Shown in pieces: positions 45,371 to 54,482 of a stretch of 64,000 nt of DNA. The notes under the pieces were generated by a model. It ran no database searches. It was not told the origin of the DNA and worked only from the letters and a program-made list of their open reading frames with translations. The position numbers and the translations under genes were made by a program. Origin of the DNA: Alistipes sp. (GTDB taxonomy: Bacteria; Bacteroidota; Bacteroidia; Bacteroidales; Rikenellaceae); NCBI GenBank assembly GCA_017631275.1, contig JAGBTQ010000003.1, positions 280,158 through 344,157 on the forward strand. The letters are read 5' to 3'. How positions within the stretch are numbered: the first letter of the stretch is position 1; each line of letters opens with the position of its first letter.

Positions 45371-46822
45371 TTATTTGCGTGTGGCAAAGGCTGCACGTAT
45401 CTCCTCTCTGTCGTCGAAGTGGTGCTTCTCGGTGCCGATAATCTGATAATCCTCATGGCCCTTACCCGCAATGACGATTATGTCGCCAGCCTTGGCAAGC
45501 ATCGAGGCGGTGCGTATTGCCTGACGACGGTCGGTGATGCGTAGGTAGTTCTCCTTGCCCACAACACCTGCAATCATATCATCGAGGATAGCCTCGGGCG
45601 ACTCGGTGCGTGGGTTGTCCGACGTAAAGATTGCTGTTGTGGCATGCTTCACGGCGATGGCTGCCATCTCGGGGCGCTTGGTCTTGTCGCGGTCGCCACC
45701 ACAGCCACACACCACTATAAGCTGCTGATTGGCCTTGCGTAGCTCGTCGATAGTCTCAAGCACATTCTCCAAAGCGTCGGGCGTGTGAGCATAGTCCACA
45801 ACTGCCATTGTCTGGTCGTCGGCGCTGATAGTCTCGAAGCGGCCACTCACGGGGCTGAGCATCGAGAGTGTGCGGAGCACCTCAATCTTGTCGATGCCGA
45901 GGAGTGTTGCTGCGGCATATACCGTCGTGAGGTTGTAGGCGTTAAATCTACCTGTGAACTTTGCCCATAGCTCCTGGTTGTCGATGTGTAGCTGCATGCC
46001 ATTAGGCATCATCTCCAAAATCTTGGTGCGGAAGTCGGCCATCGAGCGTAGCGATAGGCGGTAGCACTTAGCCTTGCAGTTCTGAATCATCACCTCACCA
46101 TTTCTGTCGTCGATGTTTACCACTGCCCATGCCTCCTTGTCCAAAGCATCGAAGAACGACTTCTTGGCACGTATATACTCCTTGTATGTGCCGTGGTAGT
46201 CGAGGTGGTCGTGCGTAAGGTTTGTGAAGAGCGCACCCGCAAAGCGTAGGTTGTCGATGCGGTGCTGTGCTGCAGCGTGGCTCGACACCTCCATGAAGCA
46301 GTACTGGCAGCCCTCTTTAACCATCTCGCGCATCATCTGGTTGAGACGTATCGAGTCGGGCGTGGTGTGTGTCGAGTCGATGCGGCGCTCAGCAATGCGG
46401 TAAACGACAGTAGATATAAGACCACATTTGTAGCCCATAGCCATGAACATGTCGTAGAGCAGCGTTGCTGTTGTTGTCTTGCCATTTGTGCCCGTCACGC
46501 CCACCAGCTTAAGCTCCTTAGATGGGTTGTCGTAATAGGCTGCTGCCATGGCTGCCATGGCGATGTTCGTGTCCTCCACCACGACGTAGGCTACATCCTC
46601 GCGCATGTTCTCAGGAAGGCGCTGGCAGACGATAGCCACAGCACCCTTCTCGATTGCCGAGTCGATGTAGTTGTGACCGTCGCTTGCTGTGCCCACAACT
46701 GCAAAGAAGCAGTAGCCGGGAGCCACCTTGCGAGAGTCATACTCGAGAGCCGTAATCTCGGGGTTAAGCTCTATAGTATTTAGCACTCGTACGTTGACGA
46801 GTAGTTCGTTTAGTTGTTTCAT
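45371..46822 (-). CDS. murE: UDP-MurNAc-tripeptide synthetase MurE (meso-diaminopimelate type)
   Basis: A 483-residue cytosolic Mur ligase. The P-loop GTNGKTTTATLLY is at about 109-121. The DNPRTESPEA block at about 405-414 is the signature of ligases that add meso-diaminopimelate, so peptidoglycan is predicted to be of the mDAP type as in other Bacteroidales. The EVSSHAAAQHRID block is also conserved. It follows the PBP gene by 25 bases. Confidence 0.95.
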   Translation of the reverse strand: MKQLNELLVNVRVLNTIELNPEITALEYDSRKVAPGYCFFAVVGTASDGHNYIDSAIEKGAVAIVCQRLPENMREDVAYVVVEDTNIAMAAMAAAYYDNPSKELKLVGVTGTNGKTTTATLLYDMFMAMGYKCGLISTVVYRIAERRIDSTHTTPDSIRLNQMMREMVKEGCQYCFMEVSSHAAAQHRIDNLRFAGALFTNLTHDHLDYHGTYKEYIRAKKSFFDALDKEAWAVVNIDDRNGEVMIQNCKAKCYRLSLRSMADFRTKILEMMPNGMQLHIDNQELWAKFTGRFNAYNLTTVYAAATLLGIDKIEVLRTLSMLSPVSGRFETISADDQTMAVVDYAHTPDALENVLETIDELRKANQQLIVVCGCGGDRDKTKRPEMAAIAVKHATTAIFTSDNPRTESPEAILDDMIAGVVGKENYLRITDRRQAIRTASMLAKAGDIIVIAGKGHEDYQIIGTEKHHFDDREEIRAAFATRK

Positions 46823-46847
46823 ATTCTCTTGTTGAACTCTATTTTCG

Positions 46848-49238
46848 TTATACGCCTAATTTCAGTGTTATACTTGTATTCGACTTATTTATCTTGGTGC
46901 CGGGGGCTATGCTCTGCGAGGTCACCCTGCCTACACCGCTATGTGTTACTCTTAAGCCCTGCTGCTCAAGGAGGAATATTGCGTCGGTAAGACCCATGCC
47001 ACGAACATCGGGAACGTAGCCCGAACTAATCGAGAGGCTCGATATCGAGGTGTTGCCACCCTCGTTAACGCTCACTGAGCACCACTCAGAGTCGAAGCTC
47101 TCGTCGTTGGAGATGTTGCAGAAGGCCTCCGAAACTTTGCCTACCTCCTCGCCGCGACCACCCTTGATGAAGAGTGGGGTGTAGCTACGCTCGGGAGTAT
47201 CCACCGAGGGGTGTAGCTTAAGGTCGTTGGTGTAGAGGAAGTTGATAATCTCACGTACGGCATCGCCCGCAATGCTTGCTCCGTAGAATTTTGGGTGCGA
47301 GTCGGTCTTCTCCTTTGCCATAACCACCATGATGGTATACTTAGGGTTGTCGATAGGTGCTATAGCTACCATCGAACCGAGGTAGTAGGGGTGCTTGCCC
47401 TCGGTTGTGCCAAGACCCTCCTCAAAGCTGATAGAGTCCCTAACGCAAGGTGTCGAGAACTTACCCGAAATCTGCGCAGTACCTGTCTTACAACCCACCT
47501 TGATAGGCAGCCCCTTGAGTGTGTTTGCTGTGCGGCTTGGAACGGCAGCGGCGGTCATACATTCGTAGATGGTCTTTACGCTCTGCTCCGAGCACATCCT
47601 CTCCACAAGTACCTCTACGGGCATCTCCTCTACAATTCTGCCGTTGCGCTCGATGCGATCCACAAAGCGTGGTGCCACCATCTTGCCTCCGTTAGCCACG
47701 CCATTGTAGAAGGTTAGGGTGTGGATAGGTGTTAGCTCGATGACGTAGCCATATGCCAAGCCCGGAAGTGCCATTGAGGTGCCTCCCTGACCCTTCCATG
47801 ACTTAGAGCCTGCCAGCGGAAGACGAGATTTAAGTGCCTTAAATGGCTCAAGGCCGATGTGGCTGTTGAGCATTAGACTCTCGTAGTAGCTTGTGAGCAC
47901 CGCAGGGTCGTTCTTGAAGCGCTCGTAGATGGCTCGTGCAAAGTAGATGTTTGACGAGTGGGCAAAGCCCTCAAGGAGTGTTGGTCGCTTAATCACGTTG
48001 CCATCCTCATCACGTAGCACATGGGTGTCACTTACCCTCTTTATGCCGACGGTATCGACCGCTGACGAGGGGACATCTACACGTGTATTTATCGTTGCTT
48101 TGCCAAGCTCTAGGAGTGCCATTGTCGACATCATCTTGAATGTCGAGCCTGGCGACATTCGGGTGCGCATGGCGTGGTTGTAGTAGCCCTCTGAGTAGTT
48201 TGTGCCACGCACCCTACCCGAGGTGAGGTTTACCATGCAGAGTATGTTTCCTGTCTTTGCCTCCATGACCATAGCCACACCAAACGAGCCACAATGCTTC
48301 TCGAGCTCCGAGCGCAGGGTTTCGGTAGCCATGAGCTGAAGGTCGGCATCGATGGTTGTTACTATGTTGTCGCCATCTATAGGCTTTAGGTTGCGATTAT
48401 CCTCGTCGTTCTGCACCCAGAAGCCGCTGGCAATACGCTGCTCAACAACACGTCCGTTGACACCCGCAAGCACCGAGTCGTAGATTCGTTCGAGGCCTGA
48501 GGTGTGGCGTATGGTGGTGTCGCGAGGATGTATCTTGCGCTCAGGCTTGCCATCTTTGATGACGTATGTGGTGTCGGCAGTGATGTCGGGTCTGCCATAA
48601 CATACGCCAATGATTTGTAGGCCGAGATTGTCGTAGGGACGTACACGAATATCGTTCTCCACGTGTTTGTAGACGCCACCAAGACTGTGGTTGATTACTG
48701 GAAACTCTTTGGTCATCATGTTCCAGTCGTCGAGAACAACAGGGCGGGGGAAGATGCGCACCGAGCGGTTGCCCTTCGATGCGTTGAGCTGTGTGGTGAA
48801 TAGTTTGAAGTATTCGTCAGCACTCTTATATGTGTAGCCATGCTTCTTGGCATCAGCCATCGAGAAGTAGACAGCCATCTGGTTGGCGAGTGCTCGAAGC
48901 TCCTTGATAACCTTATCCTCGTCCTTGTATTTGCGGGTCATGCCATCTGAGGCAAAGTCAAAAACAGGCTCATAGCTGAGGTTGCTCATGGCAAGGGGTT
49001 TGCCGTTGCGGTCGAGGATAGCGCCACGGTGTGCGAGCTTTGTCTCGATGTTGGTGATGTTCTTCTCCATCACGGCAATATGCTTGTCCACATTCTTGTC
49101 TGCCACCTGCACCTGTATGATGCGGCCCGCAATGAGCAGACCGACAACGATAAATGCGGCATAGAGGACATACACTCGGTTGATGATGTCCTCCTTAGCA
49201 CTCGTGGGTCTATTTGTCTTTTTCTTCTTCTCAGCCAT
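46848..49238 (-). CDS. ftsI: Division transpeptidase (class B penicillin-binding protein) with PASTA domain
   Basis: A 796-residue envelope enzyme that cross-links septal peptidoglycan. One N-terminal helix (about 20-43), a dimerisation/pedestal domain, then the transpeptidase: STFK at about 365-368 (nucleophile Ser), SSN at about 428-430, and KTGTAQ near 575. A single PASTA domain closes the protein (YVPDVRGMGLTDAIFLLEQQG and on). The PASTA extension is common in Bacteroidota FtsI. It sits between ftsL and murE. Confidence 0.93.
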   Translation of the reverse strand: MAEKKKKTNRPTSAKEDIINRVYVLYAAFIVVGLLIAGRIIQVQVADKNVDKHIAVMEKNITNIETKLAHRGAILDRNGKPLAMSNLSYEPVFDFASDGMTRKYKDEDKVIKELRALANQMAVYFSMADAKKHGYTYKSADEYFKLFTTQLNASKGNRSVRIFPRPVVLDDWNMMTKEFPVINHSLGGVYKHVENDIRVRPYDNLGLQIIGVCYGRPDITADTTYVIKDGKPERKIHPRDTTIRHTSGLERIYDSVLAGVNGRVVEQRIASGFWVQNDEDNRNLKPIDGDNIVTTIDADLQLMATETLRSELEKHCGSFGVAMVMEAKTGNILCMVNLTSGRVRGTNYSEGYYNHAMRTRMSPGSTFKMMSTMALLELGKATINTRVDVPSSAVDTVGIKRVSDTHVLRDEDGNVIKRPTLLEGFAHSSNIYFARAIYERFKNDPAVLTSYYESLMLNSHIGLEPFKALKSRLPLAGSKSWKGQGGTSMALPGLAYGYVIELTPIHTLTFYNGVANGGKMVAPRFVDRIERNGRIVEEMPVEVLVERMCSEQSVKTIYECMTAAAVPSRTANTLKGLPIKVGCKTGTAQISGKFSTPCVRDSISFEEGLGTTEGKHPYYLGSMVAIAPIDNPKYTIMVVMAKEKTDSHPKFYGASIAGDAVREIINFLYTNDLKLHPSVDTPERSYTPLFIKGGRGEEVGKVSEAFCNISNDESFDSEWCSVSVNEGGNTSISSLSISSGYVPDVRGMGLTDAIFLLEQQGLRVTHSGVGRVTSQSIAPGTKINKSNTSITLKLGV

Positions 49239-49270
49239 TTTTGCTTTGGGTTGTGGTGTTGTAGCCGTGG

Positions 49271-49810
49271 CTATCGTATTACGTGACTATCGTTGTCAAG
49301 GTCCTTGAGCTCGATACCCTGCTTCTCCATGAGGCGGTTTACCTCCTCGCGTGTCGAGATAGAGTACTTCCTATCCTCGAAGATTATGGCACGCTCACGT
49401 AGCACCACGGCGTGCTTCTCCAAGAGGCGATACTCTCTGTCGGCATTTAGCGAGAGAAACGTGAGGAATATGCAGATGAAGCACATTGCGGCAATGGCGA
49501 TGAGCATGCGGTAGTACTTCGTAGCGCCATCTGTCGAGAGAAAGCCTCCGGTGAAGATGTTGAAAAGTATTGAGCGGCTGCGACGTGCCTTGCGCTCCTC
49601 CGTAGCCTTGCGCTCCTCTTCCTCCTCTTCCATTCTCTGGCGCTCCTGCTCTATAGCCTCGTCACTCTCGCCGCTCTCAATTCTGATAATCTCGCGGCGT
49701 ATGCGACGATTTAGCCTCTCCTCCTCCTCTTGGCGGCGAAGCTCGGCTATGCCTTCAGGGTCGTAGCTCTCCTCTTCGGGTGTATATCTCTCGTCGTTCT
49801 CGGTTGACAT
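49271..49810 (-). CDS. FtsL-like division protein (bitopic, coiled coil)
   Basis: A 179-residue protein with a very charged cytoplasmic coiled-coil region (about 15-90, many Glu and Arg), one transmembrane segment (about 104-121, LIAIAAMCFICIFLTFLSL) and a short periplasmic helix. This layout and its place between rsmH and the division PBP match FtsL, which bridges the divisome with FtsB and FtsQ. The Bacteroidota version has an unusually long N-terminal tail. Identification rests more on position and topology than on sequence match. Confidence 0.72.
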   Translation of the reverse strand: MSTENDERYTPEEESYDPEGIAELRRQEEEERLNRRIRREIIRIESGESDEAIEQERQRMEEEEEERKATEERKARRSRSILFNIFTGGFLSTDGATKYYRMLIAIAAMCFICIFLTFLSLNADREYRLLEKHAVVLRERAIIFEDRKYSISTREEVNRLMEKQGIELKDLDNDSHVIR

Positions 49811-49843
49811 AACGAACAGTAATTTTGTTTCGGGTTGTGTTAA

Positions 49844-50752
49844 CTAAATTTTCTCGGCAATGCGGAGCTTGGCACTGCGTGAGCGTGGGTTGCGCTCAAT
49901 CTCCTCGGCGGTGGGGGCTATAGCCTTGCGGCTTATCACCTTTAGCTCGCAGGTGCTACGTCCAAAGAAGTCTTTTTCGATGCGACCCTCGATGTTGCCG
50001 CTACGCATGAAGTTTTTCACTATGCGATCCTCGAGCGAGTGGTACGACATGATGACAAGACGTCCGCCAGGCTTAAGTAGTTTGAGGCTCTGCTCGAGAG
50101 CCATTGCCAGGGCCTCCATCTCGCCATTTAGCTCGATGCGTAACGCCTGAAAGAGCTTTGTGAGAAACTTAGCCTCGTCCTTAGGTGGTGTGCATGGCTT
50201 CACTGCCTCGACAAGCTGTGCGGTGGTTGTTATGGGCTCCACGTTGCGGGCACGCTCGATGCAGTTGGCAATCTTCCACGTTGTGTCCAGCTCGCCATAG
50301 TCCGAGAATATGCGGGCAAGGGCATCCTTGTCGTAGGTGTTTACGATGTCGGCAGCTGTGCGCTTGCCACGAGTGTTCATACGCATATCGAGGCTCGCCT
50401 CGCCACGGAACGAGAAACCACGGTGCTTGGCATCGAAGTGGTGCGACGAGACGCCGAGGTCGGCAAGAATGCCATCAACCTGCTCTACACCACGTAGACG
50501 CATTGCTCCGCGCACAAACCTGAAGTTAGAAGCCACGAAGGTAAACCTCTCGTCGGCAGGAGCATTTGCCATGGCGTCGGGGTCTTGGTCGAAGGAGTAG
50601 AGGCGACCATTAGCACCCAACCTGCGCAGTATCTCCGAGGTGTGGCCTCCGCCACCCATCGTCAGGTCGATGTATGTGCCATCTGGTTTTATTTGCAGTC
50701 CCTCCATGCACTCCTCGAGCATCACGGGAATATGGTATGTTTCAACGCTCAT
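49844..50752 (-). CDS. rsmH: 16S rRNA (cytosine(1402)-N4)-methyltransferase
   Basis: 302 residues from the ATG at 50752 (MSVETYHIPVMLEECMEGL), the family's normal start; the longer in-frame start at 50830 lies upstream of the promoter. The SAM-binding motif TMGGGGHTSEIL is at about 29-40, and the KLFQALRIELNGEM and MSYHSLEDRIVKNF blocks are typical. It methylates the ribosomal P-site. It opens this cell-wall cluster; no mraZ gene precedes it. Confidence 0.95.
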   Translation of the reverse strand: MSVETYHIPVMLEECMEGLQIKPDGTYIDLTMGGGGHTSEILRRLGANGRLYSFDQDPDAMANAPADERFTFVASNFRFVRGAMRLRGVEQVDGILADLGVSSHHFDAKHRGFSFRGEASLDMRMNTRGKRTAADIVNTYDKDALARIFSDYGELDTTWKIANCIERARNVEPITTTAQLVEAVKPCTPPKDEAKFLTKLFQALRIELNGEMEALAMALEQSLKLLKPGGRLVIMSYHSLEDRIVKNFMRSGNIEGRIEKDFFGRSTCELKVISRKAIAPTAEEIERNPRSRSAKLRIAEKI

Positions 50753-50789
50753 GTCTCGGTTGTTTTTACTATAAGTAAAATTAATGGCG

Positions 50790-50797
50790 TAAAGATA
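50790..50797 (-). promoter_or_regulatory. -7-like promoter element for the rsmH-leuS cluster
   Basis: Minus-strand TATCTTTA matches the Bacteroidota -7 element except the last base. It lies about 38 bases before the rsmH ATG. Confidence 0.45.
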
Positions 50798-50921
50798 GTT
50801 AAAATTTACTAATTTTAAGAGGCTTCCCACTAAAAGTTTTTAAATTAAAGCTTGGGGTGAGTGGAGGGTCTGTATGTAAAAAGACCATAAAACACTGATT
50901 TGTGTGTTGAGGTAAGGGTGA

Positions 50922-50961
50922 AAAAAATATTGCGAACCCAGCTGGATTCGCAATATTTTTT
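50922..50961. terminator. Terminator after the tandem secreted-protein genes
   Basis: A 15-base-pair stem AAAAAATATTGCGAA/TTCGCAATATTTTTT (50922-50936 with 50947-50961) around CCCAGCTGGA, with A and T runs in both directions. Confidence 0.85.
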
Positions 50962-50976
50962 AAGGTATATGAACCT

Positions 50977-51549
50977 CTAACGATAGGTAATTTTTCGTGT
51001 CTCGATGACGGTCTCCATAGGCGATGCCTCGCCATCAGTGACTGTTGTTATCTGAGCACGGCGCTTAAACCAGTTGCCCTTGTGGTCACGACCCATCACG
51101 AGGTAGTTTGTGGTAATTTTGTACTCGCAGTCGTCGTTCTCGCCATCGGTTATTGTGCGAACAAGAGTGCCTGTGTTGTCGTAGAAGTATGTGGTAACGC
51201 TTGTTGCGCAGTCGTCCTCAAACTCCTTTTTTACGAGCCAACCGTTGGCATCATAAATGTAATTCTCAGATAAATACCAGTCGGAATCATCTGTGGTTGT
51301 GATAGATATGATGCGTGTCTGTGCATCACGCTTGATTACAACATCTTGAGGAACAAGGTACCCCTTCTCGTCGTATGACTTCTCGTTCTCGATACCACCA
51401 TACTGGTTGACATACTCCACCTTTGCTACATTGTCGCGAAGATCCTCGATGAAGAGGTCGGGCGAGATGTACTGTGCGGTCTGTGCGCTAAGTGTTGCCG
51501 ATAGTCCAAAGCCTAAGATGGCAGCAACGGTCAAGATAAATCGTTTCAT
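50977..51549 (-). CDS. Secreted protein with YD/RHS-like repeats (paralog 2)
   Basis: 190 residues from the ATG at 51549, which gives the signal peptide MKRFILTVAAILGFGLSATLSAQ; an upstream in-frame start would add an unlikely tail. Repeats of the RHS/YD type are seen: YDEKGYLVPQD, YDANGWLVKKE and YDNTGTLVRT. It shares its overall plan with the next upstream gene (opening DLRDNVAKVEY, closing GNWFKR...ETRKITY), so the pair are tandem paralogs. Function is unknown. It is 10 bases downstream of the paralog and closed by the terminator at 50922. Confidence 0.75.
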   Translation of the reverse strand: MKRFILTVAAILGFGLSATLSAQTAQYISPDLFIEDLRDNVAKVEYVNQYGGIENEKSYDEKGYLVPQDVVIKRDAQTRIISITTTDDSDWYLSENYIYDANGWLVKKEFEDDCATSVTTYFYDNTGTLVRTITDGENDDCEYKITTNYLVMGRDHKGNWFKRRAQITTVTDGEASPMETVIETRKITYR

Positions 51550-51559
51550 GGTAGTTTGT

Positions 51560-52174
51560 TTAGTAATATATGATTTTTCGTGTTTCGGTATAGGTCTTAG
51601 TGCCGTCATTGGATGTCCTCTTAACGCTGCGTTTAGTCCAGTTACCTTTGCTGTCACGCTCTACGATAGTGAAATCGTAAGTCGTTGTTTTTGTCCACTT
51701 TATGCGATCGCATGTGCAGTCCTCGTGCCACTCCTCGCGCACTCCGCTCTCGGTCTGTACTTTGCGAGTTAGGTTGCCGTTCTGGTTGTAGGTAAATTTG
51801 ATAGATGTTGTTGCCTCTCCGTTTGCAGATGTTGCTGCTGCAATGAGGTTGCCGCTATAAGTGTATTTTACTGCGTCATCATCGCAGCCTTTATATGGCT
51901 GAATCTGTGTGATTTTGTTGCCGCTACGTATGATGCTGAAGTCGGACCCTACCTCGTCGTCAAAGGCGCAGAGGCGGCCTTGTGCGTCATACTTGTATAC
52001 TGAAAATCCAGGTACTGCGTATGATGAACCAGGTAGATCATAGTTGTATTCAACCTTTGCGACATTGCCACGAAGGTCGTCGGCCTGAAGGTCGGCCGAT
52101 AGGAACTGGGCGCTTAGCTTAGGTGCTGTGCTAAGGCTCAAAAGGGCCATGATTGTCAAAATAAATTTTCTCAC
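51560..52174 (-). CDS. Secreted protein with YD/RHS-like repeats (paralog 1)
   Basis: A 204-residue secreted protein with a signal peptide ending in LSAQ. It shares with its neighbour the opening DLRGNVAKVEY, RHS-like YDAQGRLCAF and YNQNGNLTRK, and the C-terminal ERDSKGNWTKR followed by ETRKIIY. The two copies differ between these blocks, so the duplication is not recent. The C-terminus contains an EDCTCD cysteine pair. No known activity can be named; toxin-type RHS proteins are far longer, so a toxin role is not supported. Confidence 0.75.
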   Translation of the reverse strand: MRKFILTIMALLSLSTAPKLSAQFLSADLQADDLRGNVAKVEYNYDLPGSSYAVPGFSVYKYDAQGRLCAFDDEVGSDFSIIRSGNKITQIQPYKGCDDDAVKYTYSGNLIAAATSANGEATTSIKFTYNQNGNLTRKVQTESGVREEWHEDCTCDRIKWTKTTTYDFTIVERDSKGNWTKRSVKRTSNDGTKTYTETRKIIYY

Positions 52175-52212
52175 GGTGTTAGTCTCTTTTTGTGGTTAGT
52201 AAACATGTTAAA

Positions 52213-52249
52213 TACCCTCACCCACTGCTAGTGGTGGGGGAGGGTGTAT
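52213..52249 (-). terminator. Weak hairpin between the ROK kinase and paralog 1
   Basis: TACCCTC..CCCACT can pair with AGTGG..GAGGGTGTA in a GC-rich stem, but the U-run on the minus strand (ATTTAAC) is poor. It could be a terminator of the ROK kinase gene. Confidence 0.4.
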
Positions 52250-52270
52250 AACAAGTGTTATATATTCAAA

Positions 52271-53299
52271 TTAGTACTTCTCGACAACTGCCTCGAGGTG
52301 CTGCTTCCAGATAAGTGCTGCGCTACCCAAAATAGCCACATTCTTATCCTGAATGCCGCTCATCATAAGCTTAACCTTGCCCTTGAACATCTTGAGCTGA
52401 TTCTCCTCCATGTGGCGGTATGTTGGGCGCATGATGTAGTCGCCAGCATTTGCCAAGCCACCAAACAAGATGATTGCCTCAGGTGATGTTGTTGCTGTGA
52501 GGTCGGCCAAAGCCAAGCCCAAGTACTTACCTGTGCGCTCGAATGCCTCGAGGGCGATAGGGTCGTTCTTGGCTGCTGCGTCTGAGAGCATCTTAGCCTC
52601 GAACTTGTCGTATGGGATTGAGCGAAGCTCGCTATCGCAGGTCATTGTTGCCATAAGCTCGAAAGCGGTACGCTTGATGCCTGTTGCCGATACGTAAGCC
52701 TCCAAGCAGCCCTTTCTGCCGCAACCGCACTGACGACCAGTCTCGCGTGATGCTGCAGCAATGTGGCCATACTCACCAGCGAAGCCGTCATGACCGTAGA
52801 CCATCTCGCCATTGCAAACGATGCCTGAGCCAAGGCCTGTGCCGAGGGTGATCATTGCAAAGTCCTTCATGCCGCGAGCATTGCCGAATACCATCTCGCC
52901 GATAGCTGCTGCGTTAGCGTCGTTGGTAATCATAACCTTTGCGCCTGGGAAATACTTGCCGAGGTCCTCGACAAAGTTGAACATGCGGATTGAGTCTGGA
53001 CGTGGGTCGTTAGGGCCCTCAAACTTCCAGAGGTTTGCTGGGGTCTCGATGCGGCCGCTATGGATATTTGCGTTAGGTGCGCCAATACCGATACCAATAA
53101 GGTCGCACTCGGGCTGTGCGGCGATAAGAGCCTTCATTGCCTCAGCAAGAGCGTTGATGTATGGTTTATAGTCGTCGAAATAGCGATATTTCTCTGTTGA
53201 TATCTTGCTCTCGGCAATCACGTTGCCGTCCTCGTCAACGAGTCCGAAGGCTGTGTTGGTACCGCCAATATCGATACCCATAGCATATTTTTTCATCAT
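52271..53299 (-). CDS. ROK family sugar kinase (glucokinase-like)
   Basis: A 342-residue cytosolic protein. MGIDIGGTNTAFGLVDEDGN at the start is the ATP phosphate loop of ROK proteins, and the zinc-site CGCGRKGCLEAYVS at about 195-208 is the family signature. GTGLGSGI precedes it. There is no N-terminal DNA-binding domain, so it is a kinase rather than a repressor. Glucose is the likely substrate by family, N-acetyl sugars are alternatives. The start could be Met1 or Met2. A TAACTTTG promoter lies at 53331-53338. Confidence 0.88.
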   Translation of the reverse strand: MMKKYAMGIDIGGTNTAFGLVDEDGNVIAESKISTEKYRYFDDYKPYINALAEAMKALIAAQPECDLIGIGIGAPNANIHSGRIETPANLWKFEGPNDPRPDSIRMFNFVEDLGKYFPGAKVMITNDANAAAIGEMVFGNARGMKDFAMITLGTGLGSGIVCNGEMVYGHDGFAGEYGHIAAASRETGRQCGCGRKGCLEAYVSATGIKRTAFELMATMTCDSELRSIPYDKFEAKMLSDAAAKNDPIALEAFERTGKYLGLALADLTATTSPEAIILFGGLANAGDYIMRPTYRHMEENQLKMFKGKVKLMMSGIQDKNVAILGSAALIWKQHLEAVVEKY

Positions 53300-53330
53300 A
53301 GGTGTAAATGTTTTTGTAAAATTAATTGCT

Positions 53331-53338
53331 CAAAGTTA
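53331..53338 (-). promoter_or_regulatory. -7 promoter element for the ROK kinase gene
   Basis: Minus-strand TAACTTTG matches TAnnTTTG, about 32 bases before the start codon. Confidence 0.6.
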
Positions 53339-53459
53339 CCAAAATAATTTTAATAAATGCAAAAAAAATATTAATTTTGAGCCATACTTTTTATAGTGTA
53401 CGCTCATGCGTGTGTGCGGGCACTCGGTAACAATGCGAAATTAGATTATAGCTACGACT

Positions 53460-54434
53460 ATGAAACATACAAATGAAACAATACTCAAACTATTTGAGTC
53501 GGCGTTAGATCAGCTGCAAACCCCCGAAGAACCCAAGCTGCTCTACGATCCAATTATCTACTCGATGTCGGGTGGTGGCAAGCGTATCCGCCCTGTGCTG
53601 TTGCTGCTTGCTGTCGATGCCTTTGGTGGTAGCGTTGAGGAGGCTATGCCCGCAGCATTGGCTGTAGAGGTGTTCCACAACTTCACGCTCCTACACGACG
53701 ACATCATGGATAATGCCTCGATGCGCCGTGGCAAGCCTTCGGTATATGCCAAGTGGGGTGGTAATGTAGCCATATTGTCGGGCGACACGATGCTTATTGT
53801 TGCCTACAAGCACCTCTTGCGCATCAACCCTGAGTATATGCAGCGTGTGTTTAGCATATTTAGCGACATGGCTATCGACGTGTGCGAGGGTCAGCAGTAC
53901 GACATGGACTTCGAGTCGATGTCGCACGTGTCGGCTGAGGAGTATATCTCGATGATTGAGCGCAAAACTTCGGCTTTGTTGTCGGGCTCGGCAATGATTG
54001 GTGCTACGCTTGCGGGTGCTTCTGAGGACGATGTCAAAAAAATATACCGCTATGCTACGGAGCTTGGCCTCGCCTTCCAGCTTCAGGACGATATGTTGGA
54101 TAGCTATGGCGACGAGAGCCTTGGTAAGAAGATTGGTGGCGATATTTTGGAGGGCAAGAAGACCTTCCTTATGATTCAGGCTATGCGCCAGGCAACCGAC
54201 GAGGAGCGTAACACGTTGCTCACTACACACCTTAGCACAGAGCTTAGCGATGCCGAGAAGATAGCCACTGTTAAGGCACTATACGACAAGTACGATGTTA
54301 AGCGTTATACCGAGCAGCAGATTGAGCTTCGCTTCGAGCGTGCCTTGGCAGCACTCTCAACGCTCTCTATTGCTGGCGAGCGCACAACGCACCTTGCCGA
54401 GTTTGCGCGTAACCTTATGGGAAGAAAAAAGTAG
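53460..54434 (+). CDS. Polyprenyl diphosphate synthase
   Basis: A 324-residue trans-prenyltransferase. The two aspartate-rich motifs are LLHDDIMDNASMRRG at about 77-91 and FQLQDDMLDSYGD at about 204-216; GGKRIRP near 39-45 binds the diphosphate. It extends allylic diphosphates with isopentenyl units. Product length cannot be read from the sequence with certainty; a side chain for menaquinone or the geranylgeranyl/farnesyl range are all possible. Ends 48 bases before the U32 gene; no clear promoter was found. Confidence 0.9.
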   Translation: MKHTNETILKLFESALDQLQTPEEPKLLYDPIIYSMSGGGKRIRPVLLLLAVDAFGGSVEEAMPAALAVEVFHNFTLLHDDIMDNASMRRGKPSVYAKWGGNVAILSGDTMLIVAYKHLLRINPEYMQRVFSIFSDMAIDVCEGQQYDMDFESMSHVSAEEYISMIERKTSALLSGSAMIGATLAGASEDDVKKIYRYATELGLAFQLQDDMLDSYGDESLGKKIGGDILEGKKTFLMIQAMRQATDEERNTLLTTHLSTELSDAEKIATVKALYDKYDVKRYTEQQIELRFERALAALSTLSIAGERTTHLAEFARNLMGRKK

Positions 54435-54482
54435 GGTCAATGAGTAACATGTATACTAATTTATAGAACATACCCTGATAGT

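Noticed and set aside
50799-51035. 78-residue minus-strand reading frame before rsmH
   Set aside because: Overlaps the terminator at 50922-50961 and the end of a real gene, with no signal of coding.
50977-52174. RHS toxin/immunity system
   Set aside because: The repeats are few, the proteins are about 200 residues, both have signal peptides and there is no toxin domain or immunity gene.
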